The notes beneath the pieces are model-generated. The model saw only the letters and a program-made list of their open reading frames with translations, made no database searches and was not told the origin of the DNA. 64,000 bases of DNA from Nocardioides kongjuensis. Its GTDB lineage: Bacteria; Actinomycetota; Actinomycetes; Propionibacteriales; Nocardioidaceae. Shown here piece by piece: positions 15,785 to 24,292 of the stretch. The stretch lies in assembly GCF_013409625.1 (NCBI RefSeq), contig NZ_JACCBF010000001.1, positions 4,653,001 to 4,717,000 on the forward strand, given 5' to 3'. Positions within the stretch are counted from its first letter, which is position 1. Every line of letters begins with the position of its first letter. The translations under genes were made by a program, and so were the position numbers.

Positions 15785-15898
15785 GCTTCCTCCAAAGAAC
15801 GTAAAACCCGGTCGGCGGCATCCTAGCCAGTGCGGCATGTCACACCTAACACGACGCGCAGGACGGGACTGTCGTACCCACACCGTAGGGTGGCGTCC

Positions 15899-16615
15899 GT
15901 GCGGCCGATCGACACCACCGAGGAGACGTCGACCCAGCTCGTGAGGCGGGCGCGGAAGATCGACCGGGTGCTGGGGGAGACCTACCCGGACGCGAAGGCC
16001 GAGCTCGACTTCGACAACCCCTTCGAGTGCCTCGTGGTCACCGTGCTGTCCGCCCAGACCACCGACAAGCGCGTCAACGCGGTGCGCCCCACGCTGTTCG
16101 CCGCCTACCCCGACCCGGCGTCGATGGCCGCGGCCGACCGGGCCCACCTCGAGCAGATCGTCGGACCGCTGGGCTTCTTCCGGGCCAAGACCGAGTCGCT
16201 GCTCAAGCTGAGCGCCGCCCTCGTGGAGAAGTACGACGGCCAGGTGCCGGCGAGGCTCGACGACCTCGTCACCCTGCCCGGTGTGGGCCGCAAGACCGCC
16301 AACGTGGTCCTCGGCAACGCCTTCGACGTCCCCGGCATCACCGTCGACACCCACTTCGGGCGGCTGGCCCGGCGCCTCGGCTTCACCGACGAAACCGACC
16401 CGGTGAAGGTCGAGCACGCCGTCGGCGCGCTGTTCCCCAAGCGGGACTGGACGATGCTGTCGCACCACCTGATCTGGCACGGGCGGCGCCGCTGCCACGC
16501 CAAGAAGCCCGCGTGCGGTGCCTGCCCCGTCGCGCGGTGGTGCCCGTCGTACGGCACCGGCCCGACGGACCCGGTCGAGGCCGAGAAGCTGGTCCGCACC
16601 GAGGGTCCCAACTGA
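15899..16615 (+). CDS. nth: Endonuclease III (DNA glycosylase/AP lyase)
   Basis: This 238-residue base-excision-repair enzyme removes oxidised pyrimidines. The helix-hairpin-helix LPGVGRKTAN carries catalytic Lys132, and VDTHFGR carries Asp150. Four cysteines at 199, 206, 209 and 215 (C-x6-C-x2-C-x5-C) form the [4Fe-4S] cluster site. The GTG start at 15899 follows TAGGGT (15886-15891) by 7 bp, so the mRNA is leaderless; the longer frame from 15830 is not needed. It heads an operon with tlpA, the CoA Nudix gene and marP. Confidence 0.96.
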   Translation: MRPIDTTEETSTQLVRRARKIDRVLGETYPDAKAELDFDNPFECLVVTVLSAQTTDKRVNAVRPTLFAAYPDPASMAAADRAHLEQIVGPLGFFRAKTESLLKLSAALVEKYDGQVPARLDDLVTLPGVGRKTANVVLGNAFDVPGITVDTHFGRLARRLGFTDETDPVKVEHAVGALFPKRDWTMLSHHLIWHGRRRCHAKKPACGACPVARWCPSYGTGPTDPVEAEKLVRTEGPN

Positions 16616-17232
16616 TGCGTCTGCGCGCCGCCGCGGTGGCCCTCCTGGCCGCCGGGGTCCTCCTCACCGGCTGCGACAGCGTCGCGCCCAGCTTCGCGTG
16701 CAAGGTCGACGTCGCCGCCAAGGACGTCGTCGGGGACCGGGAGGCCGCGGGCATCGCCAGCTGCCGGACGATCCCTGCGACGGGCACCGACGCCGGGCTG
16801 CCGTCGGTCGACCTCGACTGCCTCGGCGAGAAGGGCAGCGTGCGGCTGGACGCGATCAAGGGCCCGGCGATCCTCAACTTCTGGGCGTCCAACTGCGGTC
16901 CGTGCCGCAAGGAGATGCCTGCGCTGCAGGACTTCTACGCCGCGCACGGCGACCAGGTCCGGGTGATCGGCGTCAACTACCTCGACACCTACCCCGGCGC
17001 CGCGATCGACCTGGCCAGGCAGAGCGGTGTCACCTACCCGTCGCTGGCCGACGCGTGCGGCGACCTGCAGAAGACCGACGCCGAGCTCGGCAAGGGCCTG
17101 CCCTTCTTCCTGTTCGTGTCCGCCGACGGCACCGTCTCCCGCCCCCACGTCGGCGGGGTCACCACCGCCGACGAGGTGGTCGCCCTGGTCCGCGAGGAGC
17201 TCGGCATCGACGTCACGAAGGCGGCGAAGTGA
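16615..17232 (+). CDS. TlpA-like thioredoxin-fold lipoprotein
   Basis: This 205-residue exported lipoprotein has a signal peptide ending in the lipobox LLTGC (Cys20) and a thioredoxin domain with FWASNCGPCRKE, giving a redox-active C94-G-P-C97. It probably reduces or isomerises disulfides, or serves cytochrome c / envelope redox homeostasis, on the outer face of the membrane. The ATG overlaps the nth stop by one base (TGATG). Extra cysteines (27, 50, 69) precede the domain. The mycobacterial equivalent is Rv3673c. Confidence 0.92.
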   Translation: MRLRAAAVALLAAGVLLTGCDSVAPSFACKVDVAAKDVVGDREAAGIASCRTIPATGTDAGLPSVDLDCLGEKGSVRLDAIKGPAILNFWASNCGPCRKEMPALQDFYAAHGDQVRVIGVNYLDTYPGAAIDLARQSGVTYPSLADACGDLQKTDAELGKGLPFFLFVSADGTVSRPHVGGVTTADEVVALVREELGIDVTKAAK

Positions 17233-17957
17233 GCGACCTGCCCGCCGACCTGCCCGACTGGCTGCACCCGGTCGCTGCCGGCGCACGCGCCATCCAGGGC
17301 AGCGACCTGACCGCGTTCCTGCCGCCGAAGGACAGGCCCGTACGCCGCGGCGCCGTGCTCATGCTGTTCGGCGACCACGACGTGCTGCTCACCGAGCGGG
17401 CCCACGACATGCGCTCCCACCCGGGCCAGGTCTCCTTCCCGGGCGGCAGCATCGACCCCGGCGAGAGCGTGGTCGAGGCCGCGTTGCGCGAGGCGGACGA
17501 GGAGATCGGGGTCGACCCGGCAGGGGTCGAGGTCTTCGGCACGCTGCCGGAGCTGTGGTTGCCGCCGTCCAACTTCGCGGTCACGCCGGTCCTCGGCTGG
17601 TGGCGCGACCCGGCTCCGATCCGGGTCGCCTCGCCGGAGGAGGTGCACGCGATCCACCGCGTGACGCTCGAGGAGCTCTTCGCCCCCGAGCACCGGATCC
17701 AGGTCCGCCACCCCGGCGGCTGGATGGGCCCCGGCTTCCTGATCGGTCCCGACAAGGACGTCATCCTGTGGGGGTTCACGGGCGGGATCCTGACCCGGTT
17801 CTTCGACTTCCTCGGGTGGCTCCCACCAGTGACGGACCCGCCGGTGCATGATCTCCCGGACTACATGCTCGCCGAGCACGTCCGCCGGACGGCCGCCGCG
17901 GCAGCTGCCGACGAGGACGCGGGGGACGGCATGGACATCTTGGAGCCCAACGAGTGA
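17229..17957 (+). CDS. CoA pyrophosphatase, Nudix family (NudL-like)
   Basis: This 242-residue Nudix hydrolase has the UPF0035-type lead-in LLTERAHDMRSHPGQVSFPG followed directly by a canonical Nudix box with GES...READEEIGV. That combination marks CoA/acyl-CoA pyrophosphatases such as NudL/PCD1, which cut CoA to 3',5'-ADP and phosphopantetheine. A Gln/Asp/Glu-rich C-terminal tail follows. The GTG start overlaps the tlpA stop (GTGA). It corresponds to Rv3672c. Confidence 0.92.
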   Translation: MSDLPADLPDWLHPVAAGARAIQGSDLTAFLPPKDRPVRRGAVLMLFGDHDVLLTERAHDMRSHPGQVSFPGGSIDPGESVVEAALREADEEIGVDPAGVEVFGTLPELWLPPSNFAVTPVLGWWRDPAPIRVASPEEVHAIHRVTLEELFAPEHRIQVRHPGGWMGPGFLIGPDKDVILWGFTGGILTRFFDFLGWLPPVTDPPVHDLPDYMLAEHVRRTAAAAAADEDAGDGMDILEPNE

Positions 17958-17976
17958 GCCGCCGAGTGAGCCCCGC

Positions 17977-19161
17977 GTGAACGTCCTCGACTGGCTGCTC
18001 GTCGTCCTCGTTGCGGCGTACGCCCTGTCCGGCTACTGGCAGGGCTTCATCACCGGCGCCTTCGCGACGATCGGCCTGCTCTCGGGCGGCCTCGGCGGGA
18101 TCCTGCTCGCGCCCCTCGTCCTCAGCAGCCTCGAGCCGTCCCTGGCGGTCTCGCTCGGTGCGCTGTTCATCGTGATCCTGTGCGCCTCGCTGGGCCAGGC
18201 CGTGCTGCAGTACGCCGGTGCCCGGGTCCGGGAGCGGATCACCTGGCAGCCCGCGCGGGCGCTCGACGCCATCGGCGGCGCGCTGCTCAGCGGGCTCGCC
18301 GTCCTGCTCGTCGCCTGGGCGCTGGGCGTCGCGATCTCCGGCACCCGGATCGGCTCGGTCACCTCGATGGTGCGCAGCTCGGTCGTGCTCTCGAAGGTCA
18401 ACGAGGTGCTGCCGGAGTCGGCGCCCAACGCGCTGCAGGCCTTCAACAACGTCGTCGGCACCGGCTTCTTCCCCCGCTACCTCGAGCCGTTCGCCCCCGA
18501 GCGGATCGTCGAGGTGGCGCCCGGGCCGGCCGACCTGCCGGGCACCGAGCAGGTCAAGGCGACCCGGTCCAGCGTGGTCAAGATCCGTGGCGCCAACGAC
18601 TGCGGTCGCGGCGTCGAGGGCACCGGCTTCGTCTTCGCGCCCGACCGCGTGATGACCAACGCCCACGTCGTGGCCGGCGTCGACGACCCCGAGGTCAGCA
18701 TCGGCGGCGGCACCGAGCTCGCCCGGGTCGTGCTCTACGACCGCGAGCTCGACATCGCCGTCCTGGCGCTGGAGACCGACGACGCACCGGTGCTCAGGTT
18801 CGACACCACCGTCGGCGCCGAGGATCCGGTCGCGATCGTCGGCTACCCGCAGGACGGCCCGTTCGACGTCCAGACCGGCCGCGTCCGGGCGATGCAGAAC
18901 CTCCGCTCGCCCGACATCTACGGCAACGGCACCGTGGTCCGCGAGGTCTACTCCCTGCGTGGCCTGGTCCGCCCCGGCAACTCCGGCGGCCCGATCGTCA
19001 CGCCGCAGGGCAAGGTCGCCGGCGTCGTCTTCGCCGCCTCGGTGACCGACCCGGAGACCGGCTACGCGCTGACCGCCCAGCAGGTGCAGTCCAGCGCCCG
19101 GGCCGGCACCGCCCCCGGCACCGACGACGGCGAGGTCGACACCGGCGACTGCGCCTCGTAG
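17977..19161 (+). CDS. marP: MarP-type periplasmic serine protease with colicin V-like membrane domain
   Basis: The 394-residue protein has four N-terminal TM helices (about 3-120, CvpA-like) followed by a chymotrypsin-fold protease. The catalytic triad is His230 (TNAHVV), Asp259 (LDIAVL) and Ser336 (RPGNSGGP). Cys209 and the C-terminal Cys392 match the disulfide that locks the active form in mycobacterial MarP (Rv3671c). In that family the protease is needed for acid and oxidative stress survival and activates a peptidoglycan hydrolase. The GTG start is 19 bp after the Nudix stop; a shared transcript with nth is likely. Confidence 0.94.
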   Translation: MNVLDWLLVVLVAAYALSGYWQGFITGAFATIGLLSGGLGGILLAPLVLSSLEPSLAVSLGALFIVILCASLGQAVLQYAGARVRERITWQPARALDAIGGALLSGLAVLLVAWALGVAISGTRIGSVTSMVRSSVVLSKVNEVLPESAPNALQAFNNVVGTGFFPRYLEPFAPERIVEVAPGPADLPGTEQVKATRSSVVKIRGANDCGRGVEGTGFVFAPDRVMTNAHVVAGVDDPEVSIGGGTELARVVLYDRELDIAVLALETDDAPVLRFDTTVGAEDPVAIVGYPQDGPFDVQTGRVRAMQNLRSPDIYGNGTVVREVYSLRGLVRPGNSGGPIVTPQGKVAGVVFAASVTDPETGYALTAQQVQSSARAGTAPGTDDGEVDTGDCAS

Positions 19162-19183
19162 CCACTAGGCCATAGTTGGGCGC

Positions 19184-19960
19184 ATGACCGAGACCTTCGT
19201 GCGCTACGAGTACGCCGACGGCGTCGCCCGGATCACCCTCGCCGACGGCGAGCGTGGCAACCCGATCCATCACGGCTCGGTCGCCCAGCTGCACGACGCG
19301 GTCCGGTCCGCGGCGCGCGACGGCGCGCGCGTCGTCGTGCTCGCTGCCGAGGGCCGGTTCTTCTCCGTCGGGGGAGACCTCGGCGCCTTCGCCGGCGCCG
19401 ACGACGTGGCCGGATTCATCGACGACCTCGCCGAGGCGCTGCACCGCGTCGTCAGCGAGCTGGTCCGCTCCGACGCCATCGTCGTCAGCGCCGTCCAGGG
19501 CACGGCCGCGGGCGCCGGCTTCCCTCTCGCCGCCGCGGCCGACGTCGTGATCGCCGCCGACGGCGCGAAGTTCAGCCTCGCCTACACCAAGGTCGGTCTC
19601 TCGCCCGACGGCGGCAGCTCGCTGCTCGTCCACAGCCTCGGCCTGCACCGCGCGCTGCGCCTGGCCCTGCTCGGCGACCTGCTCACCGCCCAGGACGCGT
19701 ACGACGCCGGCCTGGTCGCGCGCGTCGTACCCGCTGACGAGCTCGCCGCCACCGTCGACCAGGTCGTCGACGGCCTCGCCGCCGGCTCCGCCACCGCGAA
19801 CGCCGCCGCCAAGCGGCTGCTGCGCGAGGTCGCCGCGCCGACGCCGGAGACCGCGCTGCGCAAGGAGTCCCTGTCGATCCGCACCCTCGCCGAGAGCCCC
19901 GACGGGCGTGAGGGTGTGGCCGCGTTCGTGGAGAAGCGGGCGCCCAAGTTCAACGGGTGA
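19184..19960 (+). CDS. Enoyl-CoA hydratase/isomerase family protein
   Basis: This 258-residue crotonase-fold protein has VLAAEGRFFSVGGDL near 51-65, the first oxyanion-hole strand, and VQGTAAGAGFPLAAAADVV, the second. The usual catalytic Glu pair of true hydratases is not clearly present; at the second position the sequence reads YTKVGLSPDGGSS, where D occurs. It could therefore be an isomerase or another crotonase reaction. CATAGT (19171-19176) with a 7-bp gap suggests its own leaderless promoter. It is the first gene of the lipid-type catabolic block. Confidence 0.9.
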   Translation: MTETFVRYEYADGVARITLADGERGNPIHHGSVAQLHDAVRSAARDGARVVVLAAEGRFFSVGGDLGAFAGADDVAGFIDDLAEALHRVVSELVRSDAIVVSAVQGTAAGAGFPLAAAADVVIAADGAKFSLAYTKVGLSPDGGSSLLVHSLGLHRALRLALLGDLLTAQDAYDAGLVARVVPADELAATVDQVVDGLAAGSATANAAAKRLLREVAAPTPETALRKESLSIRTLAESPDGREGVAAFVEKRAPKFNG

Positions 19961-19981
19961 CGCCCCGGCCGGGCCCGCGGG

Positions 19982-20869
19982 TCAGGCCGATGCGTCGTGC
20001 CGCACGGGGCACCCGCCGACGCCGGGCACCGGGAAGGTGCCGAGGTCGGAGAGCTGGAACCCGTCGGGGTAGCTCTTGATCCGCGGCAGGTCGGCCGTGT
20101 ACGTCGGCACCCGGTTCGACGGCGTCCAGCGCAGCAGCCGGGCCCGGGCCCGCATCGCACCGACACTGAGCCGGCGGACCACCGGGCCGGGGTCGGTGTA
20201 GGCGAACGCGTCGAGCAGCGGCTGGTCCATCAGCGCGCGGCTGAACAGCTCGACCGGCTTGCGCAGCGGGCGCGGGTAGAAGGTCGTGAGCAGGTGCAGC
20301 GTGGAGTCGGCGACCCGTCGCCCGCCCGCGTCGAAGTCGAAGTGCGTGCGCTCGTAGTCGTCCATCAGGTGCATGAACGCGTCGTAGGTCTCCGGGATGT
20401 CCTTGATCCCCATGTGCCGCCCGAGCGCGCGGTAGTAGTTGACGCTCGCGCGCAGCTCGGTGTCGGTGAGCGCGCGCCAGCCGTAGTCGTCGAGCCAGCG
20501 CTTGGGGACCACGACGAAGGTCGACAGCACGTAGCGGAAGTCGTCGTTGGAGATGTCGTACATGCGGTGCATCTGGTTGATCCGCCGCATCGCGGTCCGG
20601 CCGGCCTCGGAGTCGAAGCCGTGGACGAACGGCGCCTCGAGGAGCAGCGCCGTGTCGTCGTACCGCTTCTGGACGGCGCCCGTGAACGCGCCGGTCTCGT
20701 CGAGGAGCCGGCCGATGCTCGGCACGGCGTAGGTCCGGAACAGCGCGAAGCTCAGTGCCTGGGTGAGGTCCCAGGTGAACTCGTAGAGCGCCAGGTTCTG
20801 GTAGATCTCGACGTAGTCCGTCTCCGGGTCGAGCGACTCGTTCCGGTCCCGCCACAGCGTCTTGGCCAT
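19982..20869 (-). CDS. DUF2236 / MpaB-like oxygenase-family protein
   Basis: This 295-residue all-alpha protein resembles the MpaB/latex-clearing-protein group (DUF2236), whose characterised members bind b-type heme. Relevant patches are YRALGRHMGIKDIPET, FMHLMDDYERTHFDF and several His/Arg residues on helices. No signal peptide is present. The gene is divergent from the old yellow enzyme gene and shares a KstR-type box with it. TAGGCT (20877-20882, minus strand) lies 7 bp before the ATG, so it is leaderless. An oxidation step in lipid or steroid breakdown is inferred from context only. Confidence 0.78.
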   Translation of the reverse strand: MAKTLWRDRNESLDPETDYVEIYQNLALYEFTWDLTQALSFALFRTYAVPSIGRLLDETGAFTGAVQKRYDDTALLLEAPFVHGFDSEAGRTAMRRINQMHRMYDISNDDFRYVLSTFVVVPKRWLDDYGWRALTDTELRASVNYYRALGRHMGIKDIPETYDAFMHLMDDYERTHFDFDAGGRRVADSTLHLLTTFYPRPLRKPVELFSRALMDQPLLDAFAYTDPGPVVRRLSVGAMRARARLLRWTPSNRVPTYTADLPRIKSYPDGFQLSDLGTFPVPGVGGCPVRHDASA

Positions 20870-20952
20870 GCTCCGGAGCCTAGGACGGTCGTCGGGCCCG
20901 CAATAGATGACGAGTTCTCACTTTTCTCTCGCTTTTCCGGTGCGCGACTTTC

Positions 20953-20966
20953 TAGAACGTGTTTCA
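20953..20966. promoter_or_regulatory. KstR-type operator box (divergent DUF2236 / OYE promoter)
   Basis: TAGAACGTGTTTCA fits the TnnAACnnGTTnnA consensus described for the TetR-family regulators KstR of mycobacteria and rhodococci. It lies between divergent genes, 9 bp upstream of the OYE -10 element TAGAGT (20976-20981). This position would allow repression of both directions. Confidence 0.6.
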
Positions 20967-20988
20967 GTTCGCGGCTAGAGTGCGCCGC

Positions 20989-22185
20989 GTGAGCATCCCC
21001 GACGTCTTCGCGCCCGTCGACCTGGGCCCGGTCCGGCTGCGCAACCGCACGGTCAAGGCGGCCACCTTCGAGGGGCGCACGCCGCACGGTGTCGTCACCG
21101 ACGAGCTGATCGCCTACCATCGCGCCCCGGCTGCCGGAGGTGTCGGACTGACGACCGTCGCCTACCTGGCCGTCGCGCCCGACGGCCGCACCCACCGCGA
21201 GCAGATCGTCGTGGGGGAGCGCACCCTGCCGGGCCTGTCCCGGCTGGCCGACGAGATCCACGCCACCGGCGCCGCCATCGCGGGCCAGGTGGGCCACGCC
21301 GGCCCGGTCGCCAACGGTCGCTCCAACGGCGTGCCGGCGATCGCGGCCAGCCGGATGCCGAGCCCGCTGTCGATGCAGATGATCCGCTCGGCCTCCGAGA
21401 AGGACCTGACCCGCGTCACCCGCGCGTACGTCGACACGGCTCGCACCCTCGTCCGCGCCGGCTTCGACGTGCTCGAGCTGCACATGGCGCACTCGTACCT
21501 GATCTCGTCCTTCCTCGCTCCCGGCCTCAACCGTCGCCGCGACCGCTGGGGCGGCCCGCTCGAGCGACGGGCCCGGCTCGCGCGGCAGGTCGCGCGCGTC
21601 GTACGCGAGGAGGTCGGCGACGCCGTCGCGGTGAGCGCCAAGGTCTCCGTCTCCGACGGCTTCTCGGGCGGCGTGACGACCGCGATGAGCATCGAGCTCG
21701 CCCAGCTGCTCGAGGCGGACGGGCACCTCGACGCGCTGCAGCTGTCGGGCGGCTCGTCGCTGATGAACCCGATGTACCTCTTCCGCGGCGACGCCCCGGT
21801 CGCGGAGTTCGCCGAGACCATGCCGCCGCTCGTGAAGTGGGGGATGAAGACGCCGGTGGGCCGCGGGTTCATGAAGCGCTACGCCTTCGAGGAGGCGTAC
21901 TTCCGCCCCAAGGCGCTGGAGATCCGCTCCGCCGTCGCGATGCCGCTCATGCTGCTCGGCGGCATCAACCGGCTCGAGACGATGCAGCAGGCGATGGCCG
22001 ACGGCTTCGACTTCGTCGTGATGGGCCGGGCGCTGCTGCGCGAGCCGGACCTGGTCGACAGGCTCCGCGCGGGTACGGCGGCCGGCGGGACCTGCATCCA
22101 CTGCAACCGCTGCATGCCGACCATCTACTCGGGCACCCGCTGCCCCGAGTGGGCGCCGGACGAGGTCATCCCCGTCCCGCGCTGA
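20989..22185 (+). CDS. NADH:flavin oxidoreductase / old yellow enzyme family
   Basis: This 398-residue TIM-barrel flavoprotein has an FMN-site N-terminus (PVDLGPVRLRNRTVKAA), the ELHMAHSYLISSFLAPGLN segment with catalytic His, and the loop GLNRRRDRWGG typical of the FadH/bile-acid-inducible branch. A cysteine set near the C-terminus (C-IHC-NRC-M, then C) resembles the cluster region of multi-domain 2,4-dienoyl-CoA reductases, but the protein ends soon after. The GTG start has TAGAGT 7 bp upstream and a KstR-type box before that. It probably reduces an enone or dienoyl substrate. Confidence 0.9.
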   Translation: MSIPDVFAPVDLGPVRLRNRTVKAATFEGRTPHGVVTDELIAYHRAPAAGGVGLTTVAYLAVAPDGRTHREQIVVGERTLPGLSRLADEIHATGAAIAGQVGHAGPVANGRSNGVPAIAASRMPSPLSMQMIRSASEKDLTRVTRAYVDTARTLVRAGFDVLELHMAHSYLISSFLAPGLNRRRDRWGGPLERRARLARQVARVVREEVGDAVAVSAKVSVSDGFSGGVTTAMSIELAQLLEADGHLDALQLSGGSSLMNPMYLFRGDAPVAEFAETMPPLVKWGMKTPVGRGFMKRYAFEEAYFRPKALEIRSAVAMPLMLLGGINRLETMQQAMADGFDFVVMGRALLREPDLVDRLRAGTAAGGTCIHCNRCMPTIYSGTRCPEWAPDEVIPVPR

Positions 22186-22218
22186 GCGTCGGTTGACGTA
22201 ACTCGAGGTGGGACGAGA

Positions 22219-22286
22219 AAACTGGCGCTGGGACGAGGATGCTTCCTCGTCCCAGCGCCAGTTTCACCGGCCGGCCGGTGAAACTG
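22219..22286. repeat. Double-palindrome intergenic repeat, copy 1
   Basis: A perfect 21-bp hairpin (22219-22239 with 22244-22264, loop TGCT) overlaps a second perfect 28-bp palindrome at 22259-22286 whose core is CACCGGCCGGCCGGTG. The two stems share CAGTTT and so are mutually exclusive when folded. A homologous copy in the opposite orientation lies at 30321-30433. The unit is intergenic, contains no gene, and may also terminate transcription of the OYE gene ending at 22185. Confidence 0.85.
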
Positions 22287-22309
22287 ACAGCGCACCCCTT
22301 CCGCAAAAC

Positions 22310-22323
22310 TAGAACTCGTTCTA
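22310..22323. promoter_or_regulatory. KstR-type operator box overlapping the DapB-like gene promoter
   Basis: TAGAACTCGTTCTA is an almost perfect palindrome and an exact match to TnnAACnnGTTnnA. Its right end overlaps the -10 element TAGATT (22322-22327) of the gene that begins at 22335. A bound repressor would block RNA polymerase. Confidence 0.7.
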
Positions 22324-22334
22324 GATTGACCCGC

Positions 22335-23462
22335 ATGTCACAGGTCATCCCGGAGAAGCCGCTGCGGGTCGTCGTCTGGTCCACGGGGACGATCGGGCGG
22401 CACGCGATCGTCGGCGTCGACGCCCATCCCGACCTCGAGCTGGTCGGGGTGTGGACCTCGACGCCCGAGAAGCACGGCCAGGACGCCGGTCTGCTCGCCG
22501 GGCTCGACCGCGAGCTCGGCATCAGGGCGACCACCGACCGCGACGAGCTGGTCGCGCTCCGGCCCGACTGCGTCGTGCACGGCGCGATGACCGACGACCG
22601 GGTGTTCGAGTCGATCGCCGACCTGACCGAGCTGGTCCGCGACGGTGTCAACGTCGTCTCGTCGGGGCCGGTCATCCTGCTGCACCGCACCGGCACGCTT
22701 CCCGACGAGATGATCGAGGCCATCGACGAGGCCGGCCGGCAGGGCAACGCCAGCCTGCACGTCAACGGCATCGACCCCGGCTTCGCCAACGACGTGCTGC
22801 CGCTGGTGCTGACCTCGCTGTCGCAGCGCATCGACCACGTCGTGGTCAGCGAGATCGCCGACTACTCGACGTACTACCAGCCTGTGGTGATGCGCGACCT
22901 GTTCGGCTTCGGACAGCCGCTCGACGGCGCGGACACCAAGCCGCTGCTGTGGGAGCCGGGGATCCTCACCACCGCCTGGGGTCCGGTGGTGCGCCTGATC
23001 GCGGAGGGACTGGGCGTGAGGCTCGACGAGCCGCTCGTCGAGGAGGTCGACCGGCGCCCGGCCGAGCGGGACACGAAGACCGTGTCGCTGGACGTGGCGG
23101 AAGGCACCATGGGGGCCGTCCGCTTCCGCGTCATCGGCACCGTCGACGGAGTCCCGCGGGTCACCCTCGAGCACGTCACGCGTACGGCGCCCGACCAGGT
23201 CCCCGAGTGGCCCACTCCCGCCGAGGGCGACGGCTGCTACCGGATCGAGATCACCGGCGAGCCCTGCATGAAGCTCGAGTTCACCCACCACGGCGAGCAC
23301 GGCGACCACAACGTCTCCGGGATGATCGTCACCGCGCAGCGGCTGATCAACGCGATCCCCGCCGTCGTCGCCGCGAAGCCGGGGCTGGTCACCGCGCTCG
23401 ACCTCCCGCTGGTCACCGGCCGTGGCCTGGTCGCCGGCACGGGCACCGAGGGGGAGCGATGA
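22335..23462 (+). CDS. Dihydrodipicolinate-reductase-like NAD(P)-binding protein
   Basis: This 375-residue protein has an N-terminal Rossmann fold with [12 protein letters not shown] (residues 14-25), as in the DapB_N superfamily, and a C-terminal domain like that of 2,4-diaminopentanoate dehydrogenase. The family is common beside steroid and fatty-acid catabolic genes in actinobacteria, but its reaction there is not settled. The ATG at 22335 follows TAGATT by 7 bp (leaderless). The stop overlaps the SDR start (ATGA), so the two are coupled. Confidence 0.82.
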   Translation: MSQVIPEKPLRVVVWSTGTIGRHAIVGVDAHPDLELVGVWTSTPEKHGQDAGLLAGLDRELGIRATTDRDELVALRPDCVVHGAMTDDRVFESIADLTELVRDGVNVVSSGPVILLHRTGTLPDEMIEAIDEAGRQGNASLHVNGIDPGFANDVLPLVLTSLSQRIDHVVVSEIADYSTYYQPVVMRDLFGFGQPLDGADTKPLLWEPGILTTAWGPVVRLIAEGLGVRLDEPLVEEVDRRPAERDTKTVSLDVAEGTMGAVRFRVIGTVDGVPRVTLEHVTRTAPDQVPEWPTPAEGDGCYRIEITGEPCMKLEFTHHGEHGDHNVSGMIVTAQRLINAIPAVVAAKPGLVTALDLPLVTGRGLVAGTGTEGER

Positions 23463-24283
23463 GCATCCTCGACCGGTTCCGCCTCACCGACCACGTCGCC
23501 GTCGTCACCGGCGCCGGCCGCGGCATCGGCGCGGCCACCGCGATCGCCCTCGCCGAGGCCGGCGCGGACGTCGTCATCTCCTCGCGCACCGAGGCCCAGC
23601 TCAAGGAGGTCGCGGTCCGGATCGAGGACGCCGGGCGCCGCGCGCTCGTCGTACCGGCCAACCTCGCGCACACCGACGAGGTCGCCGCGCTCGCCGATGC
23701 GGCCTTCGACGAGTTCGGTCGGCTCGACGTCGTCGTGAACAACGTCGGCGGCACCATCCCGAACGCCTTCCTCGACACCGACGTGGCCTACCTGGAGGAG
23801 GCCTTCCACTTCAACGTCGCCACCGCGCACGCGCTCAGCCGGGCCGCCGTACCGCTCATGCTGAGGTCGGCGGGCGAGGGCCGGCAGAAGTCGATCACCT
23901 CGATCTCCTCGGCGATGGGCCGGCTGGCCGGGCGCGGGTACCTCGCCTACGGCACCGCCAAGGCGGCGCTCGCGCACTGGTCACGGCTGGCCGCCACCGA
24001 CCTCAACCCGGAGATCCGGGTCAACGGCGTCTTCGTCGGCTCGGTGATGACCAGCGCGCTGGAGTTCGTGGCCGGGGTGCCGGAGATGAAGACCCAGCTC
24101 GAGGAGGCGACGCCGCTCGGCAGGATCGGCGAGGCCGAGGACATCGCCGCCGCGGTGGTCTACCTCGCCTCGCCCGCCGGGAAGTACGTCACCGGCAAGC
24201 TGCTGGAGGTCGACGGCGGCATCCAGGAGCCGAACCTCGACCTCCGGCTACCCGATCTGCGACCGGATGTGAACGCCACCTAG
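23459..24283 (+). CDS. Short-chain dehydrogenase/reductase
   Basis: This 274-residue classical SDR has cofactor motif TGAGRGIG (near 18-25), NNVGG, the catalytic Ser in [10 protein letters not shown] and Tyr/Lys in [11 protein letters not shown], and the PG-type motif replaced by VFVGSVMTS. It likely oxidises or reduces a hydroxy/keto group of a CoA-bound or steroid substrate, judged from its operon with the DapB-like gene and the KstR-type box upstream. Its TAG stop (24281-24283) is the first half of the next gene's -10 element TAGAGT. Confidence 0.92.
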   Translation: MSILDRFRLTDHVAVVTGAGRGIGAATAIALAEAGADVVISSRTEAQLKEVAVRIEDAGRRALVVPANLAHTDEVAALADAAFDEFGRLDVVVNNVGGTIPNAFLDTDVAYLEEAFHFNVATAHALSRAAVPLMLRSAGEGRQKSITSISSAMGRLAGRGYLAYGTAKAALAHWSRLAATDLNPEIRVNGVFVGSVMTSALEFVAGVPEMKTQLEEATPLGRIGEAEDIAAAVVYLASPAGKYVTGKLLEVDGGIQEPNLDLRLPDLRPDVNAT

Positions 24284-24292
24284 AGTGCGTTC

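Noticed and set aside
15831..15856. CRP-binding site in the crp-nth intergenic region
   Set aside because: TGTCACACCTAACA at 15838-15851 is only partly symmetric with a 4-bp spacer, unlike TGTGA-N6-TCACA.
15830..15898. Longer endonuclease III starting at 15830
   Set aside because: The extension crosses the putative promoter (TAGGGT at 15886) and is not part of the family; the GTG at 15899 is favoured.
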